Assembly: GCA_037144255.1 (NCBI GenBank)
Contig: JBAWXE010000025.1
Location: 1 to 30,481 of the forward strand
DNA: 30,481 nucleotides
DNA from: JBAWXE01 sp037144255
GTDB lineage: Bacteria; Bacteroidota; Bacteroidia; Chitinophagales; Chitinophagaceae
Direction: 5' to 3'
The notes beneath the pieces are model-generated. The model saw only the letters and a list, made by a program, of their open reading frames with translations. It did not search any database and was not told where the DNA came from. Positions 1 through 7,448 of the stretch are shown here, piece after piece (the stretch's first letter is position 1; each line of letters begins with the position of its first letter). Position numbers and translations under genes: made by a program.

Positions 1-138
1 GAGCATAAGAACAGTGGTTTGGCCGGCACAAGCCGTTACATCACTACTAAGAACAAAAAGAACACCCCTGAACGTATAGAGCTGAAGAAATTCAACCCTA
101 TTATGAAGAAGGTTACTGTGCATAAAGAAATTAAATAA
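1..138 (+). CDS. rpmG: Ribosomal protein bL33 (3' part)
   Basis: The reading frame is open from base 1 and stops at TAA 136-138, giving 45 residues of the C-terminal part of large-subunit protein bL33. Recognisable features are the SRYITTKNKKNTPERIELKKF block and the basic tail ending HKEIK. The start lies left of the window. bL33 sits near the E site of the 50S subunit. It is followed 25 nt later by a DUF4295-type gene, which is the usual Bacteroidetes order. The zinc-binding Cys pairs found in some bL33 proteins are absent from the visible part. Confidence 0.93.
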   Translation, partial: EHKNSGLAGTSRYITTKNKKNTPERIELKKFNPIMKKVTVHKEIK

Positions 139-163
139 TCTTACTCTAAAATAATCATAAGTC

Positions 164-334
164 ATGGCAAAAGCAGCAAAAACCGCGATTAAGAAAGATC
201 CTAAAGCGGCAGCCGACGCAAAGAACTATACTAAAGTTATTAAGGCTGTACGCAGCCCTAAGACTGGTGCTTATACCTTCAAAGAAGCTATGATGCACAA
301 GGATAAAGTAAAAGACTTCCTGGCTGCAAAATAA
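164..334 (+). CDS. DUF4295-type small ribosomal protein (bL38-like)
   Basis: This 56-residue, Lys/Ala-rich basic protein (MAKAAKTAIKKDPKAAADAK..., ending DKVKDFLAAK) starts at ATG 164 and stops at TAA 332-334. Sequence and position directly after rpmG match the DUF4295 family, which in Bacteroidetes is encoded with L28 and L33. From memory, the extra 50S protein seen in the Flavobacterium johnsoniae ribosome structure and named bL38 appears to be this family; I could not check that identity here. It is probably co-transcribed with rpmG and ends at the hairpin at 361-388. In many relatives ftsY follows next; here a glycosyltransferase does. Confidence 0.85.
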   Translation: MAKAAKTAIKKDPKAAADAKNYTKVIKAVRSPKTGAYTFKEAMMHKDKVKDFLAAK

Positions 335-360
335 TTCAGCCTATCTGATACCTCTTTGAG

Positions 361-388
361 AAAGCCACCCCATAGGGATGGCTTTTTT
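361..388 (+). terminator. Rho-independent terminator of the rpmG operon
   Basis: The hairpin pairs AAGCCACCC with GGGATGGCTT (one bulged A, CATA loop) and is followed directly by a T-run. It starts about 27 nt after the stop of the DUF4295-type gene and ends the ribosomal protein operon before the glycosyltransferase. Confidence 0.8.
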
Positions 389-441
389 ATTGATATTATC
401 CCCAAACAGTCTATTTTAGTATCGTCTTTTAAAACAACAGC

Positions 442-1521
442 ATGGCACTCGATTTTTTATATCTTCTAGGCGATCTGGGCGATGGTGGGCAGGAAAGAGA
501 TCTGTATTTCTTTACCCGCTCCCTCAAGAAGAAAGGCTATACTACTGCCATAGCCGTCTGGGATCTTAATAAGAATGATAAGTACTACCCTCTCTTTACA
601 GAGATGGGTATAGAGCTCATAGACCTTACAGCGTATAGCAAGCCACAGCGCATGCTGCAGCTACGCAAAATAGTAAAGGCTCGCAAACCAAAGGTGTTCA
701 ACTCCTTTACCTTCCATCTCAATTTCCCGGTGTTCTTTGCATGTGTGTTCACGGGTACTAAGTCATTAGGTGGTATCAAGAATAGATTAGAACTCTATCG
801 CAGAGACTCATCGTTCCTGCTCTTTATGGTCAGTTGTTTCCTTCCACGTCATCAGTTGTCTAATAACTCTCGTTGTGCAGAAGGCTTTCCGCTGGCATGG
901 TTATTCAAGCTGTGGAACAAGACCTACACCCTACGCAATAGCATGGATGTAGACCATTTCACTACAGAGTATTACCCTAAGAATGATGGCGTGATACGCA
1001 CAGTATCAGTAGGGCGTATGTTCAGCGAGAAACGTATAGACCTTTTGATACAACTTATATACAACCTGCAGCAGCAAGGCTATAAGATACAACACCGTCA
1101 TGCCGGCAAAGGCCCACTGGAAGCGGAACTGAAGCAGATGGTAGCTGATAAGGGTATGGAATCTTATTTTGAATTTGCAGGTACACAAACACAGATCAAT
1201 CAATTTATTAAAGAGGCCGACTTCCTTATTCACACATCCGATTACGAAGGTTGTCCTAATGCAGTGATGGAAGGTATGGCATCAGGTCGCCCTGTATTGT
1301 CTACAGATTGTGGTGATGTTTCCTTCCTGATTGAAGATGGGGTGAACGGATACGTTACTCCACTCAATGATATCCAAATGCTTACACAGCGTGCCATAGC
1401 ACTGATACAAGATGAGAATATGCGTCACAGAATGGGTGAGATAGGCAGGCAGAAAGCCGCTACCATGTTCCCTCACGATGTGTTTGCAGATAAGAACTTG
1501 GAATTGTATAAGCAGTTATAA
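442..1521 (+). CDS. GT4-family glycosyltransferase
   Basis: This is a 359-residue protein of the GT-B fold, retaining family 4. The N-terminal Rossmann half has a GG-containing acceptor loop (GDGGQERDL, about residues 13-21). The C-terminal nucleotide-sugar half carries SVGRMFSEKRID, with the phosphate-binding Arg/Lys, and an E-x7-E motif (EGCPNAVME, E269 and E277) followed by ASGRPVLSTDCGD. The family transfers sugars from nucleotide donors to cell-envelope glycans; donor and acceptor cannot be read from the sequence. There is no signal peptide, so it is probably cytosolic or peripheral to the inner membrane. It is not inside a polysaccharide cluster. The TfoX-like gene starts 10 nt downstream, suggesting one transcript. 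Length is slightly short but both halves are present. Confidence 0.87.
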   Translation: MALDFLYLLGDLGDGGQERDLYFFTRSLKKKGYTTAIAVWDLNKNDKYYPLFTEMGIELIDLTAYSKPQRMLQLRKIVKARKPKVFNSFTFHLNFPVFFACVFTGTKSLGGIKNRLELYRRDSSFLLFMVSCFLPRHQLSNNSRCAEGFPLAWLFKLWNKTYTLRNSMDVDHFTTEYYPKNDGVIRTVSVGRMFSEKRIDLLIQLIYNLQQQGYKIQHRHAGKGPLEAELKQMVADKGMESYFEFAGTQTQINQFIKEADFLIHTSDYEGCPNAVMEGMASGRPVLSTDCGDVSFLIEDGVNGYVTPLNDIQMLTQRAIALIQDENMRHRMGEIGRQKAATMFPHDVFADKNLELYKQL

Positions 1522-1531
1522 TGTTATAGTT

Positions 1532-1846
1532 ATGACCAAAGAAGAAAAACTATACATAGAAATAGGAGAATCGTTGAATGGTGCTATACTGAGCAAGATG
1601 TTTGGTAAGCCCAGCCTGAAGCTGAACAGTAAAGCATTTGCCTGCCTACACGACAACTGTATGGTGTTTAAGTTGAGCGGTGATGCGCATAAGAAAGCCA
1701 TAGCATTATCAGGTACTTGCCTCTTCGACCCATCTGATATGGGCAGACCTATGAAAGAATGGGTACAAGTACCCTATACCCACAAAGCCAAATGGAAAGA
1801 ACTAGCCACAGCTGCTTTCAACTATATAGAGAGCGCTACTAAATAA
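1532..1846 (+). CDS. TfoX N-terminal-domain-like small protein
   Basis: This 104-residue protein begins MTKEEKLYIEIGESL and contains a MFGKPSLKL motif and a C-terminal helix. It resembles the TfoX/Sxy N-terminal domain or YjbR-like fold that occurs as free-standing proteins in many Bacteroidetes. Stand-alone members have no established function, and competence regulation as for Sxy should not be assumed. I chose ATG 1532 over an upstream in-frame ATG at 1478 because the longer form would overlap the glycosyltransferase by 44 nt and adds residues unlike the family. It lies 10 nt after the glycosyltransferase stop and ends at a hairpin that starts 2 nt after its own stop. Confidence 0.75.
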   Translation: MTKEEKLYIEIGESLNGAILSKMFGKPSLKLNSKAFACLHDNCMVFKLSGDAHKKAIALSGTCLFDPSDMGRPMKEWVQVPYTHKAKWKELATAAFNYIESATK

Positions 1847-1847
1847 T

Positions 1848-1876
1848 AAAAGCCCCAACAGTGTTGGGGCTTTGCT
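1848..1876. terminator. Bidirectional terminator hairpin (copy 1 of a 26-bp repeat)
   Basis: GCCCCAAC and GTTGGGGC pair around an AGT loop, flanked by A-runs on the left and T-runs on the right, so the hairpin can terminate on both strands. It separates the convergent TfoX-like gene (+) and SDR gene (-). The 26 bases at 1848-1873 recur exactly at 2861-2886. Confidence 0.85.
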
Positions 1877-1906
1877 TTTATAATATTTATAGTAAAATCA
1901 GCATTA

Positions 1907-2755
1907 TCATTTATTGGAATCAGGAGCCAGATCGCCATACCAATATGCAGCTGTAACACCGCCATCCATAAGAAAGTCGCTACCGGTAATAAAAGTACCA
2001 TCAGGGCCCATGAGCAATGCGCCTACAGCAGCTACTTCATCAGGGTTGCCGGGACGGCCTGCAGCACTGAGTTCTATCATACGGCGATAACCATCGCCAC
2101 GAGGGCCGTTTAGTTCGTCATAGGCAAGAGGTGTAATGATGATGCCGGGGCTAATAGTATTGATACGAGCACCACGCTTACCCCATCTTACAGCTTCTGC
2201 CATTACCCGCAATGAGTTGCCACGCTTGGATAATTGATAGGCATGCAGCGAGTCTGTTACCTTATCAGTTTGCAGCATGGGTAATGATAGCAAGTCTTCG
2301 GTAGGTGTTGTAGCCAGTAACTTGTTTTGCTCTGTAGTAAGCGGTGCTAAGCGATGCCCTGATTGCGAAGCAATGATAATACCAGAACCACCAGATGCTA
2401 TCACATTACCAAACGCTTCCAGCACTAATGCAGTGCCATAGAGGTCTACCTTAAGTATAGAAGCAGGGGATGCCTGAGAAGGAGAAACACCTGCGGCATG
2501 AATAAGACCGGAGACAGACCCTAGTTGAGTAGCTTTCTCTACCAATGAATGTACAGACTGACGTGATGAAACATCCACAATAGAAGTACTCACCTCAAAG
2601 CCAGCTTCACTAAGAACCTTTGCAGCTATATCTACATTCTCCTGCCGAAGATCTGCCAATAGGATATGCTTGCCTGTGCCGACACGGCGTGCAATAGCAA
2701 TACCAATAGAGCCTGCACCTATAAGGACAATTACGTCATTAAACTTCTGTTCCAT
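1907..2755 (-). CDS. Short-chain dehydrogenase/reductase
   Basis: This 282-residue classical-type SDR starts at ATG 2755 (minus strand). The cofactor loop is IGAGSIGIA near residues 12-20, a variant of TGxxxGIG. An HAAG tetrad replaces NNAG. The catalytic Ser is in IIIASQSG, and the active-site pair is Y173 and K177 in AYQLSKRG. PGIIITPL and a C-terminal SDFLMDGG follow, as in FabG-like enzymes. An Asp at the end of the second beta strand (LLADLR) favours NAD(H) over NADP(H). Substrate is unknown. The gene is monocistronic and lies between two identical terminator hairpins. This sequence type reminds me of SDRs common in Proteobacteria, so acquisition by transfer is possible but unproven. Confidence 0.85.
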   Translation of the reverse strand: MEQKFNDVIVLIGAGSIGIAIARRVGTGKHILLADLRQENVDIAAKVLSEAGFEVSTSIVDVSSRQSVHSLVEKATQLGSVSGLIHAAGVSPSQASPASILKVDLYGTALVLEAFGNVIASGGSGIIIASQSGHRLAPLTTEQNKLLATTPTEDLLSLPMLQTDKVTDSLHAYQLSKRGNSLRVMAEAVRWGKRGARINTISPGIIITPLAYDELNGPRGDGYRRMIELSAAGRPGNPDEVAAVGALLMGPDGTFITGSDFLMDGGVTAAYWYGDLAPDSNK

Positions 2756-2860
2756 TTTTATTAGATATTAAGGGTGATGAGCTTCGGTTTGCTGGTTGTT
2801 GAAAAACACAACGATGGCATCAACTAAATTAAGCATTATCTCTTTAATTCCGTGCATCAA

Positions 2861-2889
2861 AAAAGCCCCAACAGTGTTGGGGCTTTTTG
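2861..2889. terminator. Terminator hairpin of the E2 gene (copy 2 of the 26-bp repeat)
   Basis: This has the same GCCCCAAC-AGT-GTTGGGGC stem as 1848-1873, with A-runs and T-runs outside. Read on the minus strand it starts 22 nt after the stop of the dihydrolipoamide acetyltransferase gene and is followed by six T, so it should end that transcript before the SDR gene. Confidence 0.85.
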
Positions 2890-2910
2890 CTTTGTATCAT
2901 TAAGGTATTA

Positions 2911-4530
2911 TTATACCAGCATTGTAACGGGATTCTCAAGATGGGCTTTGAGGGTTTGCATAAAGGATGCGCCTACTGCACCGTCTACTACCCTATGGTC
3001 GCAACTGAGTGTGAGTTTCAGTATCTGACGCACTACTACCTTGCCATCTTCTACTACTGCTGTAGGGGCTATCTTACCTACTGCCAGTATACATGCATCA
3101 GGCGGATTGATAATAGCTGTAAACTCATCTATATCCATCATACCGAGATTAGAGATAGAGAAAGTATTACCAGTAAACTCAGGTGGTTGCAGTTTTTTAT
3201 TACGCGCCTTATCTATCAGGGTACTTGCTTCTTGTGCTATTTGCGATAATGATTTCTGATCGGCAAATTTAATAACAGGTACTATCAGTCCATCGGGCAC
3301 AGCTACTGCAGTACCTACGTGTATATGATTGTTCTGACGGATGAAATCTCCCATCCAAGAGCTATTGACCTCAGGGTGTTTCCGGAGAGACATAGCACAT
3401 GCCTTGATGATGAGATCGTTGAAAGAAACCTTAACAGGAGATACTTCATTGATGCGCTTGCGAGCATCTATGGCATTGTCCATAGTGATGGACATGCGCA
3501 GATAGAAATGCGGAGCGCCATTCTTACTTTGTGTTAATCGCTCTGCAATGATGCGGCGCATTTGAGACAGAGGAAAATCTGTATGCCCTTCCTGACCCAA
3601 AGGAACTGATGCTATCATAGGTGCTGATGCTTTAGCAGCTGCTGTGGCAGCTACAGGAGCAACAGTAGGAACGAAATTGTCCACATCGCGTTTGATGATG
3701 CGGCCCATATCACCGGAGCCTTTTACCTGATGTATATCTATGCCTTTATCTTCAGCCAGTTTCTTGGCCAGAGGAGATGCTTTTAAACGTTCGTCGCTAT
3801 TCACACTATGTTCTGCTGCAGGAGCAGATGCTACTGTTGTAGAAGCTGGAGCAGATGCAGGTGCGACAGCTTGTGCAGCTACGGGAGCAGTTGCATCGGC
3901 CTGTAAATAAGGCGTAACATCTGTACCGGCCTTACCTACTATAGCAATGATACCATTTACTTGAGCAGCTTCGCCTTCTTTAACACCTATATATAAGAGC
4001 GTACCGTCTACATAAGGGTTGATCTCCATAGTAGCTTTATCGGTCTCTACTTCTGCCAGTACATCATCAGCCTTTACGGTGTCGCCTACTTTCTTATGCC
4101 ATGCTACTATCTTACCTTCTTTCATGGTATCGCTGAGAAGTGGCATACGGATCACTTCGGCAGCGCCGGGGATGATAGCTTGCGTGGCAGCGGCAGGTGC
4201 TACAGCAGCCGCTGCCGGTGCAGCAACAGGTGCAGCTGGTGCCGGAGTAGGTGCGGGAGCCGGTGCAGCCAACAATGCACTGAAATCTTCGCCGGCCTTA
4301 CCTACTATGGCAATGATATCATTGACCTTAGCCGCCTGACCAGCTTGTAAACCTATATATAGCAATGTGCCATCCACATATGGATTCACCTCCATGGTAG
4401 CCTTATCGGTCTCCACATCGGCCAGCACATCGTCTGCCTTTATTGTATCTCCTACTTTTTTATGCCATGCCGCAATTATCCCTTCCTTCATTGTATCACT
4501 CAGCAATGGCATACGTATCGCTTCGGCCAT
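2911..4530 (-). CDS. pdhC: Dihydrolipoamide acetyltransferase, E2 of the pyruvate dehydrogenase complex
   Basis: This 539-residue E2 transfers acetyl groups from lipoamide to CoA in the core of the complex. Order: lipoyl domain 1 (about 1-80, lipoyl Lys K43 in VETDKATME); Ala/Pro linker (88-120); lipoyl domain 2 (about 124-205, K165 in the same motif); Ala/Pro linker; peripheral subunit-binding domain (about 250-286, ASPLAKKLAEDKG, GRIIKRDV); catalytic domain (about 310-539) with the CoA acetyltransferase motif HRVVDG (H512, D516). The SDTMKEG signature at each lipoyl N-terminus fits pyruvate dehydrogenase E2 better than OGDH or branched-chain E2. No E1 or E3 gene is in the window, so the complex is encoded at dispersed loci. 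The two lipoyl domains are nearly identical, suggesting fairly recent duplication or conversion. It ends at the hairpin at 2861-2889. Confidence 0.93.
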   Translation of the reverse strand: MAEAIRMPLLSDTMKEGIIAAWHKKVGDTIKADDVLADVETDKATMEVNPYVDGTLLYIGLQAGQAAKVNDIIAIVGKAGEDFSALLAAPAPAPTPAPAAPVAAPAAAAVAPAAATQAIIPGAAEVIRMPLLSDTMKEGKIVAWHKKVGDTVKADDVLAEVETDKATMEINPYVDGTLLYIGVKEGEAAQVNGIIAIVGKAGTDVTPYLQADATAPVAAQAVAPASAPASTTVASAPAAEHSVNSDERLKASPLAKKLAEDKGIDIHQVKGSGDMGRIIKRDVDNFVPTVAPVAATAAAKASAPMIASVPLGQEGHTDFPLSQMRRIIAERLTQSKNGAPHFYLRMSITMDNAIDARKRINEVSPVKVSFNDLIIKACAMSLRKHPEVNSSWMGDFIRQNNHIHVGTAVAVPDGLIVPVIKFADQKSLSQIAQEASTLIDKARNKKLQPPEFTGNTFSISNLGMMDIDEFTAIINPPDACILAVGKIAPTAVVEDGKVVVRQILKLTLSCDHRVVDGAVGASFMQTLKAHLENPVTMLV

Positions 4531-4557
4531 AAGTATTGTTCTCTTTATTTATTAGTT

Positions 4558-4565
4558 CAAAAGTA
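4558..4565 (-). promoter_or_regulatory. Candidate -7 box of the E2 gene
   Basis: On the minus strand this reads TACTTTTG, matching the Bacteroidetes -7 consensus TAnnTTTG, 27 nt before the ATG at 4530. No clear TTTG -33 element is seen, so support is partial. Confidence 0.5.
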
Positions 4566-4629
4566 ATAAAAAATGCAGCTTAAAAGCTAGTAGTAAAGAT
4601 TAATAGCAAAGAGCTATACATATATAAAC

Positions 4630-6453
4630 TTAATAATCTATCTGCATATTCAGGCTCTCTTTCAGTCTGGCCAGATCAGGGTTCTTAGTGGCCATAGCCT
4701 CAAAGACCTCTGCCTTGCTGAGTACGGTTGTTTGCTGTGCTGCCAGTACATCGGGATCTTCACGCACCTCTGTTGTAACCCTTACAAGAATACGCATATG
4801 CTCTCTGAAGAAAGCAATGAGCTGGTTTCGTTGCTCCTTGGCATAAGTCTCGGTAAGATCGCTAGGAGCAATGATACGTACCTCATCGGGCTGTTGAGCC
4901 TCTACCTTCATCATAGAGAATTGTGCATGATATACACTTTTACTCTCTGCCTGTAATTGTTGTTTATATTTTTCGAAAACAGATTCTGCCAGCTCTTGTG
5001 TAAGATCGGGGATCTCATCGGCAGGCGCATTGCTGATAGCAGCATCTATATCGCTGATGAAATTCTTACTGATGCGACGACCGGGAGCGCCGGGTGAACC
5101 CTGTGCGGGCTTAGGTGCTACCGGTGTTTGCTGAACAGGAGCTGTGTAAGTAGGTGTAGGTTCTTTGACAGCTTGTGGCAAAGATGCAACAACAGGTTCT
5201 GCAGGTGTTGGTACTTCTGCTATAGGCTCAGGCGCTTTTGCTACTACTACCGGAGCGGCAGGAGGTACAAATGCCGGTGCTGTAACAACTGGTGTGGCAA
5301 CAGGTGCAGCATCTACGCTATCAGAGTTTTTTTTTACATCAGCACTTACTTGTGTGGCCTGCAATACATAACAGAGACGGATAAGACACATCTCTATATG
5401 CAAACGCTTGTTGGTAGCGGTCTTATAACTGAGCTCGCTGTCGTTGATGACATTGAGCGATGATAATATAAAAGATGGTGGAGCCTGATTTGCCTTTTCG
5501 TAATATACAGGCTTGTGATCGTTAGGCACATCCAATAGTTTGGCCATGCGCTGATCTTTGCAAAGGAGCAAATTGCGCATATGCTCTGCCAGTCCGCCTA
5601 AAATCACATCCCCTTCAAAACCCTTTTCCAAAGCGTGATCCAGCATGAGTAGTGTACCTGCTACATCTTGGCAGAGCATAAGATCCGTGAGTTTGAAATA
5701 GTAATCAGCATCTAATAAATTAAGATGCTCCATCGTATTACTATAGGTAAGTTCACCATTAGTAAAACTAGAAATCCTATCGAGCATACTCAGTGCATCG
5801 CGCATACAACCCTCACTCTTCTGAGCAATGACATGTAGAGCTGCTTCTTGTGCATGCATATTTTCTTTTACAGCAATGCCTTGTAGATGTTGTACGATAT
5901 CGTGCGTAGTGATACGTTTGAAATCGAATATCTGACAACGGGAAAGTATAGTAGGTAGTATCTTATGTTTCTCTGTAGTAGCGAGGATGAAGATGGCATA
6001 TGGCGGTGGTTCTTCCAAAGTCTTGAGAAAGGCATTGAAAGCCGCAGCGCTCAACATGTGTACCTCATCTATTATGTATATCTTGTACTTACCGGCCTGG
6101 GGTGCAAAACGTACCTGATCAATGAGATTACGAATATCATCTACAGAGTTATTGCTGGCAGCATCAAGTTCGAAAACATTGAAAGAAGTATTGTTGCTGA
6201 ATGATACACAAGTACTACAAGTACCACATGCTTCTATATCGGCAGTAGGATGTTCGCAATTGATTGTTTTGGCCAATATACGCGCGCAGGTAGTTTTACC
6301 CACACCACGGGGACCACAAAACAAATAAGCATGCGCTAAATGCTGATGACGAATTGCATTCTTGAGAGTAGTAGTGATATGCTCCTGACCTACAACCGTA
6401 TCAAAGGTTTGTGGACGATATTTACGAGCCGATACTATATAGTTTTCTGACAT
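4630..6453 (-). CDS. dnaX: DNA polymerase III subunits gamma and tau
   Basis: This 607-residue clamp-loader ATPase loads the sliding clamp at the replication fork. The AAA+ domain has Walker A GPRGVGKTT (47-55), a zinc module (C66, C76, C79, C82), Walker B region IIDEVHML (D129, E130) and a sensor region TTEKHKIL. Domain III ends near residue 367 (RLHIEMCLIRLCYVLQ). A Pro/Ala/Val-rich linker follows (about 378-460), then a tau-type C-terminus. The coding strand has nine A at codons 373-376. A one-base shift either way meets a stop within a few codons, which would give a gamma-like product of 377 or 379 residues. The start ATG 6453 is followed by the canonical SARKYRPQTF. A good promoter lies at 6478-6509, and the E2 gene follows 99 nt downstream. 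Confidence 0.95.
   Translation of the reverse strand: MSENYIVSARKYRPQTFDTVVGQEHITTTLKNAIRHQHLAHAYLFCGPRGVGKTTCARILAKTINCEHPTADIEACGTCSTCVSFSNNTSFNVFELDAASNNSVDDIRNLIDQVRFAPQAGKYKIYIIDEVHMLSAAAFNAFLKTLEEPPPYAIFILATTEKHKILPTILSRCQIFDFKRITTHDIVQHLQGIAVKENMHAQEAALHVIAQKSEGCMRDALSMLDRISSFTNGELTYSNTMEHLNLLDADYYFKLTDLMLCQDVAGTLLMLDHALEKGFEGDVILGGLAEHMRNLLLCKDQRMAKLLDVPNDHKPVYYEKANQAPPSFILSSLNVINDSELSYKTATNKRLHIEMCLIRLCYVLQATQVSADVKKNSDSVDAAPVATPVVTAPAFVPPAAPVVVAKAPEPIAEVPTPAEPVVASLPQAVKEPTPTYTAPVQQTPVAPKPAQGSPGAPGRRISKNFISDIDAAISNAPADEIPDLTQELAESVFEKYKQQLQAESKSVYHAQFSMMKVEAQQPDEVRIIAPSDLTETYAKEQRNQLIAFFREHMRILVRVTTEVREDPDVLAAQQTTVLSKAEVFEAMATKNPDLARLKESLNMQIDY
5327..5335 (-). other. A9 slippage site within dnaX
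   Basis: On the coding strand the sequence reads GTA AAA AAA AAC TCT GAT AGC, a homopolymer of nine A. One extra A (or a -1 ribosomal shift) gives AAA CTC TGA. One missing A gives ACT CTG ATA GCG TAG. Thermus thermophilus dnaX is known to use transcriptional slippage on a nine-A run to make gamma, and E. coli uses a -1 frameshift on A AAA AAG at the same functional place. Presence and frame outcomes are read directly; use in this organism is inferred. Confidence 0.7.
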
Positions 6454-6477
6454 TATTTGCCTCCGGGCGTTCTATTA

Positions 6478-6509
6478 CAAACCTAGTTGAAATTTGCCAT
6501 TCAGGCAAA
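6478..6509 (-). promoter_or_regulatory. dnaX promoter
   Basis: Read on the minus strand: TTTG (6509-6506), a 20-nt spacer, then TAGGTTTG (6485-6478), 24 nt before the dnaX ATG. This fits the Bacteroidetes primary sigma factor consensus TTTG-N19/20-TAnnTTTG. Confidence 0.75.
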
Positions 6510-6553
6510 GAATGAAAGATACGAAAATGGGAAATGGGGATAAGTAGTGTACT

Positions 6554-6586
6554 AAAAAAAGAAAGCCGGCCTGAGAACAGGCCAGC
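6554..6586 (-). terminator. Strong minus-strand terminator between the TPR gene and dnaX
   Basis: Read on the minus strand, GCTGGCCTG pairs with CAGGCCGGC (one G-U pair, TTCT loop) and is followed by TTTCTTTTTTT. It lies about 187 nt past the TPR gene stop and 45 nt before the dnaX -33 box. It may end the TPR transcript or a small RNA starting near 6638. Confidence 0.75.
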
Positions 6587-6640
6587 CACTATAAACCCTA
6601 TCACTATGAAAAACTTGAATTACTAATTATCGCTTGTTAG
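6554..6640 (-). ncRNA. Candidate small RNA (weak)
   Basis: Within the 320-nt stretch without a coding gene at 6454-6773, a TAAATTTG box (6652-6645, minus strand) matches the -7 consensus and lies about 85 nt upstream of the strong terminator at 6586-6554. Together they would define a transcript of about 85 nt with no convincing reading frame. No clear -33 element is present, and the terminator could simply serve the TPR gene. The rest of the stretch is AT-rich sequence plus the dnaX promoter; I see nothing else in it. Confidence 0.3.
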
Positions 6641-6773
6641 AATACAAATTTACGAATAAATTTCAACTTCACACACTTTCATTATATTTTTTATGCTCCT
6701 ATTGGCAAAGCTTATAGCATTATTGTATTTACTAATCAGAAGTGAATGATAATGTATATAAGCAGTTTGACTA

Positions 6774-7430
6774 TTAGCCGGGTATACGAGCCATGTACTT
6801 AGCCATTTCCTTCAACTGACCTACTACCTGTGCATTGGTAGGTTTGCAGCCTTTAGCCTTAGCAAAATACATCTTAGCAGAGCGGTAGTCGCGGCGTTGT
6901 ACAGATATACTGGAAAGTTGCAAATATGCAGTAGCCAGATTATCGGCATCGGGCAAGCCAATTTTAATAGCCTTACGCAGATTTTCAGAGGCTTCTTTGA
7001 TATTGCCTTTTTTATATGCAATAGAACCTAATTGTAAATAAGCAGTGCCCTCATATTCCTTTTCGGGCATACCGGCAGCAAGACCGGCACGAAGATCGCT
7101 CTCCGCCATATCCAGATCCTCATTGATAGTATAGAAATTGGCACGAAGCATATAATAGGATGAACGTACGGGCTTATATAATAAATTGGGATACTTTACT
7201 TTATCCATTAGTTTTTTTGCTCCTTCCATATCACCAGACTCTATAAAGCCTTGAATGAGAGTCATTGGGCCGATAAGGAAATGTGCCACTACCATCAGTA
7301 TAGATACTAAGAAGGGTATCCACGCTATCCACCAGCCATGTGGAACTTTGAACCCTATCAAGAAACCTATTGCCAGCATAGCAACAGCTAGAGGTAAACG
7401 ATAAAAGACTACGAAACGACGGAACTTCAT
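6774..7430 (-). CDS. Membrane-anchored TPR protein
   Basis: This 218-residue protein begins MKFRRFVVFYRLPLAVAM. Two hydrophobic segments (about residues 12-30 and 35-58) are followed by a soluble region with two to three tetratricopeptide-like helical pairs (AYLQLGSIAYKKGNIKEASE near 130-150 and AYLQLSSISVQRRDYRSAKM near 165-190). Such proteins are inner-membrane scaffolds for protein contacts; the partner is unknown. The frame could extend to a TTG at 7451, but that TTG overlaps the -7 box TATCTTTG (7456-7449), so ATG 7430 is the better start. The gene is divergent from the methyltransferase at 7596. Confidence 0.75.
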   Translation of the reverse strand: MKFRRFVVFYRLPLAVAMLAIGFLIGFKVPHGWWIAWIPFLVSILMVVAHFLIGPMTLIQGFIESGDMEGAKKLMDKVKYPNLLYKPVRSSYYMLRANFYTINEDLDMAESDLRAGLAAGMPEKEYEGTAYLQLGSIAYKKGNIKEASENLRKAIKIGLPDADNLATAYLQLSSISVQRRDYRSAKMYFAKAKGCKPTNAQVVGQLKEMAKYMARIPG

Positions 7431-7448
7431 GTATTTAAAAATTGGCTG

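Noticed and set aside
4019..4350. Plus-strand frames rich in Ala or Cys/Ser opposite the E2 gene.
   Set aside because: They are antisense readings of the Ala/Pro linker and lipoyl domain; the minus-strand protein is clearly real.
5128..5463. Plus-strand Cys/Arg-rich frame opposite dnaX.
   Set aside because: Antisense of the Pro/Ala linker of dnaX; no family resemblance.
6607..6627. A six-codon plus-strand frame MKNLNY after a hairpin, like an attenuation leader peptide.
   Set aside because: The hairpin precedes the frame, its T-run is on the other strand, and no plus-strand gene follows.
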